A stretch of 19,363 bases of DNA, taken from contig CAZRDB010000088.1 of NCBI GenBank assembly GCA_964598695.1, positions 1-19,363 on the forward strand, written 5' to 3'. The stretch is from CAZRDB01 sp964598695 (GTDB taxonomy: Bacteria; Armatimonadota; Zipacnadia; UBA1398). How positions within the stretch are numbered: the first letter of the stretch is position 1; every line of letters begins with the position of its first letter. The translations under genes were made by a program, and so were the position numbers. The notes below the pieces were generated by a model that saw only the letters and a program-made list of their open reading frames with translations, did not search any database and was not told the origin of the DNA. This document shows positions 9,601 to 15,206 of the stretch, one piece after another.

Positions 9601-9854
9601 CGGGGCCAGGTGAGGGTCAGCGTCGCCCCGTCGCGGTGCGTCTGCCCCAGCACCGCCCAGGCGAGCCGGCGGTCGGACGAGCCGGGAGCCGGGACCTGGT
9701 CGTCGATCGCGTACCGCGCGCCCCAGTCTCCACTGTACTCCGAGTCGGCCGCGATCTCGGCGCCCCGGGCGAGGTTCTCGGCGGCCGGGGCCGCGGGGGC
9801 GAGGAACGCGGAGGCGGCCACGAGGGCCCCCACAAGCGTGCAGCGTTCGCGCAT
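6633..9854 (-). CDS. HzsA-related exported diheme cytochrome c-type protein with N-terminal discoidin-like domain
   Basis: A 1073-residue protein of the HzsA-related group, named for similarity to the hydrazine synthase alpha subunit of anammox bacteria and widespread in non-anammox PVC-type and similar bacteria. It has a signal peptide (1-25, ending APAA|EN) and a discoidin/galactose-binding-like region (26-168). A helical segment (170-360) follows, then a TolB/WD40-like propeller region (390-660) with YWSDVEPAYLPDGG at 497-510 and LRWEYAERDFWDIHAFW at 570-586. Near the C-terminus are two c-type heme motifs, CQGCH (881-885) and CVACH (931-935). These imply periplasmic export and heme attachment. 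The residues after the first motif are ETRPTAEP, without the nearby Tyr that ligates an active heme in true HzsA, so hydrazine synthesis is not supported. Start ATG 9854 has AAGGAGAG upstream; an in-frame ATG at 9938 also has one. Confidence 0.9.
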   Translation of the reverse strand: MRERCTLVGALVAASAFLAPAAPAAENLARGAEIAADSEYSGDWGARYAIDDQVPAPGSSDRRLAWAVLGQTHRDGATLTLTWPRPVRVAEVVYYGRTASEMGDCWRAVELLANDGTEPIARSELRMVHGPQRVRLREPISLSSLRLRFVGSYGGDNPGAAEVQVFAEPAALRDLIVAPPYPDEYLRELLAQGDDLRSAAALRDQAEAGAATPEDLARAAGWLSHADPFVQATAEWALATKVGQDNNAGEIVWPGREEPAWYRAWLAVTPARLVEYDWIRHALANGLAWSPEGLREDLDRLIARGRATAPLAAARRKGEVSARMQALESVGRAAEVAGADLPALRGLWLEARRALRPIALARGEIDFDGLVFTTRFASHHKPNGCGVHYSFAYKPGGDVCVLDDLRAPEAVARPVLDGRLGPGHIDGMDLWFDADKAVIAWANQPSWPPRDPAGVPYDLCHRQNNYAFELMKATEPPHLYEVALDGSTIEQLTFDGYWSDVEPAYLPDGGIAFASDRSAHSPSCDGWENDITDLNLYLLKPDRRTIRRLANQKDIDMHPHLLENGLIGYLRWEYAERDFWDIHAFWTVRPDGTQADARFKQHLSHPYSIREVRSIPGSPRLVGIAAGHHCYPVGPLVRISPATAISSAEAIEIVAMGSPPEEGPLPARWVAEGGVRDAEGYYLTPYALSDSCFLTSFSFADRFLRPISTGQDNVLSNGAGIYLVDTLGNKELLHRDRLYCAVCPLPLRPRPRPPILPDATDYRRNSAVCAVPNVYEGMEGVAPGEIRFLRILEALPWPVTRAEGARYLGGASFAWQVAQEQVWNPVRVIGTVPVAPDGSACFHVPTAPNSSVYFQALDENRMEIRRMRTSISFQPGEVRSCQGCHETRPTAEPAPAGLATHREPVLPEPPSWGTVPLGYEWLVQPVLDARCVACHGPAEPAGGLDLSGTKVQWGLDSMCGSYFHIRERGLVVCSNQRMDGSVSGVRQFGSHPSKLIRALSDGTHRGLPLTEEERLRLTTWVDANCPYFDTLYNKRPADGGPPRREAFPWHDPWASPSEIPNVPSGRAIEPRPQ

Positions 9855-9857
9855 GGT

Positions 9858-9865
9858 CTCTCCTT
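9858..9865 (-). promoter_or_regulatory. Ribosome binding site of the HzsA-related gene (preferred start 9854)
   Basis: AAGGAGAG on the minus strand, 3 nt (5 nt from the GGAG core) before the ATG at 9854. The protein from this ATG opens with a normal signal peptide, which is why it is preferred. Confidence 0.7.
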
Positions 9866-9891
9866 GTGGGCGCGGCCCGCGCGCGAGCCGT

Positions 9892-9932
9892 GCAGAGGGT
9901 CTTCGTCGTGTGGCCCGGGGCCAGGACTCTGC
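9892..9932. repeat. Nested inverted repeat between the HzsA-related and beta-propeller genes
   Basis: Outer arms GCAGAG (9892-9897) and CTCTGC (9927-9932) enclose a perfect palindrome TGGCCC-G-GGGCCA (9911-9923). It lies in the 150-bp divergent region and is a candidate operator shared by both genes. Alternatively it is a hairpin within the leader, or within the N-terminal codons if the upstream ATG at 9938 is used. The palindrome is read directly; the function is inferred. Confidence 0.4.
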
Positions 9933-9946
9933 GCGCATGGAGCGAA

Positions 9947-9954
9947 CTCTCCTT
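9947..9954 (-). promoter_or_regulatory. Second AAGGAGAG ribosome-binding-like site ahead of an in-frame upstream ATG
   Basis: An identical AAGGAGAG lies upstream of an ATG at 9938 that is in frame with the HzsA-related gene, 28 codons before the preferred start. The extra residues are Arg-rich (MRAESWPRATRRRPSA). It could be an alternative start or a remnant of a short duplication. Confidence 0.4.
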
Positions 9955-10004
9955 GGTGCAGGGCGTCTGTGCCCACTCGGGCTCTCGATGGAAGGGTATG
10001 CGAT

Positions 10005-10931
10005 ATGTTTCGCCTCGTCACCGCCGTGATCCTCGCCTCCGCCGCGCTCGGTCTGCCCGCTGGGGCGCAAGCGCCATCCATCCAGCAGGGCGCCGGCCAC
10101 CGGTTCGCCTGTGCCGACTACGTGCAGGGCAAGGTCCTCATCGTCTCGGCCGAAGGCGCCGTCGAGTGGGAGGCGCCGGCGCCCGCGTGCGACGACATCT
10201 GGGTGCTCCCGAACGGCAACCGGCTGTTCGTCACCGGCCACGGCGTGCGGGAGCTGGACCCGAGCGGCGCCGTCGTCTTCGAGTACGCCTCGACGAGCGA
10301 GGTCTACGCCTGCCAGCGGCTTGCCGACGGCAACACCTTCATCGGCGAGTGCAACGCCGGCCGCCTGCTCGAGGTCGCCCCGACCGGCGAGATCGTGAAG
10401 GAGATCCGGCTGTTGCCGGAGGGCGTCGACGGCGGCCACCTGTTCATGCGCAACGCGCGCCGTCTCGCCGACGGCCACTACCTGGTCTGCCTGATGGGCG
10501 AGCAGCGCGTGGTCGAGTACGACACCGAAGGCCGGCCCGTGTGGGAGGTGGCGGCTCCGGGCGGACCGCACACGGCGGTCCGGCTGCCGGACGGCAACAC
10601 GCTGATCTCCGTCGGCGACCTGGCGCCGGACTCGGCGAAGGTGTTCGAGGTGAACACGGCCGGTGAGACGGTGTGGCAGGTGACGAGCGCCGACCTGTCG
10701 GGGATCTCGCTGCAGTTCATGACCGGTCTGCACCGCCTGCCAAACGGCAACACCGTGCTCTCCAACTGGCTGGGGCACGGCCATTTCGGCGAGGCGCCCC
10801 ATGTGATCGAGGTGACGCGGAACAAGGAGGTTGTCTGGACCTTCTCGGACCACGACACGATGAAGACGATCGCGAGCGTTCAGGTGCTGGACGTGGCCGG
10901 CGACGCGCTCGCGGGCACGGTGCTGCACTAG
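10005..10931 (+). CDS. Exported beta-propeller protein (PQQ/NHL-like repeats)
   Basis: A 308-residue secreted protein: signal peptide at 1-23 (likely cut after AQA), then repeated beta-propeller blades. Each blade has the pattern LPDGN-(T/R)-hydrophobic followed by V-E-(V/Y)-D-x-x-G-x-V-W-E. Blade cores are visible at 68-93, 106-133, 153-182, 193-225 and 244-280. The C-terminus has the SDHDTMKTIASVQVLD segment common in this uncharacterised propeller group. Such proteins may bind ligands or partner proteins; no catalytic residues are apparent. ATG 10005 is chosen because a GAAGGG lies about 8 nt upstream and the signal peptide begins there. It diverges from the HzsA-related gene across 150 bp, so shared regulation and joint periplasmic action are plausible but unproven. 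A 264-bp spacer separates it from the downstream kinase gene. Confidence 0.85.
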   Translation: MFRLVTAVILASAALGLPAGAQAPSIQQGAGHRFACADYVQGKVLIVSAEGAVEWEAPAPACDDIWVLPNGNRLFVTGHGVRELDPSGAVVFEYASTSEVYACQRLADGNTFIGECNAGRLLEVAPTGEIVKEIRLLPEGVDGGHLFMRNARRLADGHYLVCLMGEQRVVEYDTEGRPVWEVAAPGGPHTAVRLPDGNTLISVGDLAPDSAKVFEVNTAGETVWQVTSADLSGISLQFMTGLHRLPNGNTVLSNWLGHGHFGEAPHVIEVTRNKEVVWTFSDHDTMKTIASVQVLDVAGDALAGTVLH

Positions 10932-10940
10932 CGCGGTTCT

Positions 10941-10981
10941 CGTAGGTTCTTACGCGGGGGAGCGAAGAGCGACAACCTGCG
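10941..10981 (+). repeat. Imperfect stem in the spacer after the beta-propeller gene
   Basis: CGTAGGTT (10941-10948) can pair with AACCTGCG (10974-10981), 8 bp including one G-U, just after the stop at 10931. The 25-nt loop contains short ACGC/GCG complementarity. It could be the 3' end structure of the propeller mRNA or part of a leader. No run of T follows. Confidence 0.35.
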
Positions 10982-10982
10982 G

Positions 10983-10994
10983 AGGGTCGACCCT
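10983..10994. repeat. Perfect 12-bp palindrome (candidate operator)
   Basis: AGGGTCGACCCT is exactly self-complementary. It lies 52 bp after the propeller stop and about 200 bp before the CHASE4 kinase start. This symmetry fits a dimeric regulator site, but no regulator is encoded nearby, so the call rests on symmetry alone. Confidence 0.3.
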
Positions 10995-11017
10995 TCCCGC
11001 CACCCGAGGCGGTTGCC

Positions 11018-11045
11018 GTCGGGGCCGGAGCCGGCGGGCCCCGAC
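11018..11045 (+). terminator. GC-rich 9-bp hairpin, possible terminator of the beta-propeller gene
   Basis: GTCGGGGCC (11018-11026) pairs perfectly with GGCCCCGAC (11037-11045) around a 10-nt loop, 87 nt after the propeller stop. It is strong, but no T-tract follows. It may therefore be a terminator of the type found in high-GC genomes, or a leader structure of the downstream kinase mRNA. Confidence 0.4.
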
Positions 11046-11195
11046 GACGGCCGCTCAGGGCGAGCAGAAGGATGAGGACTCGACAGAGCGCCGCTCGCCG
11101 CTGGCGCCTGCAGGGACTCGGGAACTGGTCTAGCGACGGCCGCCCGGAGACGGGCACAGGCCGATCGGGCGCGCCTCGACACGGGAGGGAGGCCG

Positions 11196-14100
11196 ATGCG
11201 CTTGGCTCGACGCCCATCCCAGGTAGCCGGCTCGGTCGCCCCGTCGGCACGGAGAGGCCTGCCGCGTCACTCCCTCTGGGCCCTGCTGTTGCTCCTGGTG
11301 TGCTTCGCCTGCGTCGCGGTGCCGTACCTGGTGGCCGAGCGGGTGATCCTGCCGAGCTTCGCCCGCCTGGAGCGCGCCGAGGCCGAGACGGACGTCGGCC
11401 GCTGCATCGAAGCGATCGACCGCGAGATCCACCACGTGACCCGGATGACCAACGACTGGTCGATGTGGGACGACACCTACGAGTTCATCGTGGACCGCAA
11501 CGAGGCGTACATCGAGTCGAACCTCGACGACCTGGAGAGCATCAGCGAGTCGTTGGACATTCACCTGCTCTACTTCTGCGGCCCGGACGGTCGCGTCGTG
11601 TGGGGAGGGGCCTACGACCGCACGACGAAGGGCGCCCTCGACATGGGAGCCGGAGAGGGCGGCCTGCCCCCCTGCCTCGCCCCGCTGCCTGGCAGGTCGG
11701 GCGATGTCTCGGGCCTGGTCCTGAGCGGTCAGGGCCCCATCCTCGTCGCCGCGCTGCCCATCACGCGAAGCTCGGGCGAAGGCCCGGCGCGTGGGACGCT
11801 CATCATGGGCCGGTTCCTCGACGACGCCGCCGTGGCCGCGTTGAGCCGTGACGTGAGCGTGGAGTTCCGCATCGAGCCCATCGCAGCCGGGAGCGGCCCG
11901 TCCGCCCCGGGCGGGGTCTCCGTCGAGGCGGTGGGTCCCGACGTTCTCCAGGCCCGGGCGACGGTTCGCGATGTGGAGGGTCGGCCGGCCCTGCTCGTCC
12001 GGGCGACCGTGCCCCGGAGCATCATGGCCCAGGGCCGTATCGCCGCCCGGGTCACCGCGATCTCGCTCTTCTGCTCGCTCGCGATCTTCGCGCTCAGCAT
12101 GGTCGCCGTGGCGCGCGCTCGCTCGGCGAAGCTCGAGCGTCTCTCGCGGGAGCTGGAGGCGGCCGTCGCGGCGCGCACGGCGGAACTCGCCGAGAGCATG
12201 GAGCGGTTCCGCGCGCTCACGGAGAACTCCCGGGACTGCATCATGCGGTTCGACCGCGACCTGCGCCACCTGTACGTCAACCCGGCGATCATGGCGCAGA
12301 CAGGGATGCCGCCGGCCGAGTTCCTTGGCAAGACGCACGCCGAACTCGGCTTCCCGCCGCATCTGGTCGAGGTGTGGGAGCAAGCGATGCGGTCGGTCTT
12401 CGAGACGGGTCACCCCGCGCGCATCGACTTCCAGCTCCCCTCCGGCCTGTGGCTCGACTGGTCGCTGTTCCCGGAGTTCGACGGCGAGGGGGTCGTCGGT
12501 CTGATGACCTCGGCCCGCGACATCACGCGGCGGCGGCGGATGGAGGCGGAGCTACGCGAGCGCGAGGAAGCGATCTCGACCATCTACCAGACGGTGCAGG
12601 CCGGCATCGTCATCATCGACGCGGAGACCCAGGAGATCCTCGACGCCAACCCGGCCGCCACCGAGGCCTGCGGCTGGAGCAAGGCCGAACTGGTTGGGCG
12701 CACCTGCTACGCCGCCCTGTGTACGCTCTGCGATGGTCCGGGGCAGTGCCCGGTCGCGCACCGCGGCTGGCCGGTTCGCAACACGGAGACGTCGATCCGG
12801 CGCAAGGGCCTCAGCCCTCTCCCGGTGCTCAAGACGGTGGTGCCCTTCCACCTGAACGGAAGAGCCTGCCTGCTCGAGAGCTTCGTCGACATCGCGGCGC
12901 TACGGGGCGCCCGCGAGGCGCTGGAGCAGAGCGAGGCGCGGCTGCGGGCGATCATGGAGCACATGCCCATCGGGATCGCGATCGCCGACCGCACGGGGCA
13001 GTTCCTCTTCCTGAACCGCAGCTTCATCGAGACCTTCGGCTACTCGATCCTGGACACGCCGTCGATCGCGGCCTGGGAGCTGCGCACGGGCGCGCGGATC
13101 GAGGACCTGTTCGATTGGAGCGACCAGGCGCTCTCCGACCCCGGCACGCACGAGCACCTTCCGAGCGGGCGCGCGAGCGGCGCGGGACGCCTGGCGGCCC
13201 TCTGCGCCGACGGACAGACCCGGCACACGGTGTTCCGCGTCGCGAGCCTGGGCGAGGACCTGATCATCACGAGCGCCGACGTCACCGCCCGGGTCGAGGC
13301 GGAGGCCGAGCTGCGCAAGCTGAGCTTGGTCGTCGAGCAGAGCCCGGTCTCGGTCCTGGTGACCGACCGTCAGGGCGTCATCCAGTACGTCAACCCGCAC
13401 CTGTGCCGTGTGACCGGCTATGCCCGGGAGGAGCTGATCGGGCACAGCCCCTCGGTCCTGAGCGCGCGCGCCCAGCCGCCTCAGCACTACCGCGATCTCT
13501 GGGACACCGTCCTCGCCGGCCGGATCTGGGAGGGCGAGCTGTGCAACCGCCGCAAGGACGGCACGATCCTGTGGGAGCACGCGTGGATCTCCCCCGTCTT
13601 CGGCCCAGCCGACGGTGAGGTGATCCACCTCGTCGCGGTGAAGGAGGACATCACCGAGCGCCGCCGGGTCGCGCAGGAACTCGCGGAGGCGAAGGAGTCG
13701 GCCGAGGCGGCCAGCCGCTCGAAGACAGCCTTCCTGGCCAGCGTCTCCCACGAGATCCGCACCCCACTCAACGCCGTGCTCGGGTTCGCGCAGCTCCTGC
13801 ACGACGACCAGACCCTCGTCGGCCGCCACCGCGACTACGTCGGCCGGATCCTTCGCGCGGGCGAACACCTGCTGACACTGATCAACGACGTGCTGGAGAT
13901 CTCGCGGATCGAGGCCGGCCGCGTCGAGCTGCACCCGGAGAGCTTCGACCTCAACGCCCTCCTCGACGACATCGTCTCGCTCTTCCAGGCCCGCGCCTCC
14001 GACAAGCACCTGTCGCTGGCCGTCGAGTACGCGGGCGATGTGCCGCGCAACGTGACCACCGACAAGGGCCGGGTGCGCCAGATCCTCCTCAACCTGGTCG

Positions 14101-15119
14101 GCAACGCGGTCAAGTTCACCCACCAGGGCGGCATCGTCGTCCGGGTCTCCGCCGAGCCGATCTCCGAGACCGAGGTGCTGCTGGTGCTCGCGGTCGAGGA
14201 CACGGGCGTCGGGATCGCCGAGCAGGAGATGGAGCGGCTCTTCCGCCCCTTCGAACAGACCTCGACCGGGATCTCCAGCGGCGAGGGGACCGGTCTCGGC
14301 CTCGCGATCAGTCGCTCGTTCGCCCGGCTGCTGCACGGCGACCTGACCGCCTCGAGCCTCCCGGGCGAGGGGAGCTGCTTCCGGGTCGCGATCCCGGTCA
14401 CGAGGGCGGAGCAGCAGCCGTGGTCGGGCAGGGCGCGCGCGCGGCGGCCGGTCGGGATCGTGCCCGGCTCCCCCGGCCAGCGGGTGCTCGTGGCCGACGA
14501 CAACGCCCTCAACCGCGAGCTGCTGACGACCATCCTGGGCCAGCTCGGTTTCGAGATCCGGGCCGCCCGCGACGGCGAGCAGGCGCTGCGGATCTGGGAG
14601 GAATGGCGGCCCGATGCCATCCTCATGGACATCCACATGCCCCACACCGACGGCTGCGAGGCCACGCGACGGATCCGGAGCCAGGAGCGAGACGGCACAA
14701 CCAAGGTCATCGCGATCAGCGCCAGCGCGCTGGTCGAGGAGCGCGAGAGTGCCTTTCGCGCCGGCTGCGACGCGTTCATCGCCAAGCCGATCAGCACCGA
14801 GGAGGCGCTCGAGACGCTGGCTCGACAGACCGGCGTGCGCTACCTGTACGAAGAGAAGGATGGGGAGGAACCGTCGGACGAGTGTGCGAAGCCCGCAACT
14901 CCCGAGGCGATGGCCGAGTCACTCGCCAAACTGCCGCGCGCCCTGCTCGACGAGCTGCGGCGGGCCGTGCAGGAGGCGCGGATCGACCGCGTGAGCGCGC
15001 TGGCGGGCGAGGCCCACGCGCACGACGCGGAGGTTGCCGAGAGGGTGCGCAACCTCGCGGCCGCCTACGACTACGACGGGCTCTTCGCGGTACTGGGGGA
15101 CAGCGGCTCCGACGGGTAG
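11196..15119 (+). CDS. Membrane hybrid sensor histidine kinase (CHASE4, four PAS, HisKA, HATPase, REC)
   Basis: A 1307-residue inner-membrane hybrid kinase. TM1 spans about 27-48 and TM2 about 285-307. They flank a periplasmic CHASE4 domain with the signature DWSMWDDTYEFI (87-98) and YIESNL. The cytoplasmic part has four PAS domains (about 333-448, 455-570, 577-703, 708-826) and HisKA with SHEIRTPLN (His852). HATPase_c follows with Asn970, DTGVGI (1002-1007) and GEGTGLGL (1029-1036), then a receiver with Asp1101/Asp1102, acceptor Asp1145 and Lys1197. A roughly 100-residue helical tail (1205-1307) lacks an HPt histidine motif. PAS2 holds a Cys cluster (504, 509, 512, 518). The start ATG 11196 is preceded by GGGAGGGAGG. 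The next gene, 87 bp on, is a REC/HD-GYP-like regulator and probable partner. Confidence 0.95.
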   Translation: MRLARRPSQVAGSVAPSARRGLPRHSLWALLLLLVCFACVAVPYLVAERVILPSFARLERAEAETDVGRCIEAIDREIHHVTRMTNDWSMWDDTYEFIVDRNEAYIESNLDDLESISESLDIHLLYFCGPDGRVVWGGAYDRTTKGALDMGAGEGGLPPCLAPLPGRSGDVSGLVLSGQGPILVAALPITRSSGEGPARGTLIMGRFLDDAAVAALSRDVSVEFRIEPIAAGSGPSAPGGVSVEAVGPDVLQARATVRDVEGRPALLVRATVPRSIMAQGRIAARVTAISLFCSLAIFALSMVAVARARSAKLERLSRELEAAVAARTAELAESMERFRALTENSRDCIMRFDRDLRHLYVNPAIMAQTGMPPAEFLGKTHAELGFPPHLVEVWEQAMRSVFETGHPARIDFQLPSGLWLDWSLFPEFDGEGVVGLMTSARDITRRRRMEAELREREEAISTIYQTVQAGIVIIDAETQEILDANPAATEACGWSKAELVGRTCYAALCTLCDGPGQCPVAHRGWPVRNTETSIRRKGLSPLPVLKTVVPFHLNGRACLLESFVDIAALRGAREALEQSEARLRAIMEHMPIGIAIADRTGQFLFLNRSFIETFGYSILDTPSIAAWELRTGARIEDLFDWSDQALSDPGTHEHLPSGRASGAGRLAALCADGQTRHTVFRVASLGEDLIITSADVTARVEAEAELRKLSLVVEQSPVSVLVTDRQGVIQYVNPHLCRVTGYAREELIGHSPSVLSARAQPPQHYRDLWDTVLAGRIWEGELCNRRKDGTILWEHAWISPVFGPADGEVIHLVAVKEDITERRRVAQELAEAKESAEAASRSKTAFLASVSHEIRTPLNAVLGFAQLLHDDQTLVGRHRDYVGRILRAGEHLLTLINDVLEISRIEAGRVELHPESFDLNALLDDIVSLFQARASDKHLSLAVEYAGDVPRNVTTDKGRVRQILLNLVGNAVKFTHQGGIVVRVSAEPISETEVLLVLAVEDTGVGIAEQEMERLFRPFEQTSTGISSGEGTGLGLAISRSFARLLHGDLTASSLPGEGSCFRVAIPVTRAEQQPWSGRARARRPVGIVPGSPGQRVLVADDNALNRELLTTILGQLGFEIRAARDGEQALRIWEEWRPDAILMDIHMPHTDGCEATRRIRSQERDGTTKVIAISASALVEERESAFRAGCDAFIAKPISTEEALETLARQTGVRYLYEEKDGEEPSDECAKPATPEAMAESLAKLPRALLDELRRAVQEARIDRVSALAGEAHAHDAEVAERVRNLAAAYDYDGLFAVLGDSGSDG

Positions 15120-15193
15120 ACGAACCCGCTCGGTCCGCGGTCCGACATCCCCGTACCCGCGCCAGGGCGGGAAGCGCCGGGGGCGGTGGAGAG

Positions 15194-15200
15194 AAGGAGG
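15194..15200 (+). promoter_or_regulatory. Ribosome binding site of the REC/HD-GYP-like regulator
   Basis: AAGGAGG ends 6 nt before GTG 15207. It selects this start over an in-frame GTG at 15186, which would place the site inside the coding sequence. Confidence 0.8.
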
Positions 15201-15206
15201 CCCGAC

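Noticed and set aside
6633..9854. Evidence of anammox or hydrazine synthesis
   Set aside because: HzsA-related proteins are common outside anammox bacteria. No HzsC-like cytochrome or hydrazine dehydrogenase is present, and the expected Tyr near the first heme motif is not apparent.
6705..10931. A 1408-residue plus-strand open frame and a 964-residue one at 3935-6829, antisense to the HzsA-related and kinase genes
   Set aside because: Both are shadows caused by high GC at third codon positions. They are rich in Gly, Arg, Asp and Val with no recognisable domain, while the opposite frames encode clear protein families. Only the end of the first frame (from 10005) is a real gene.
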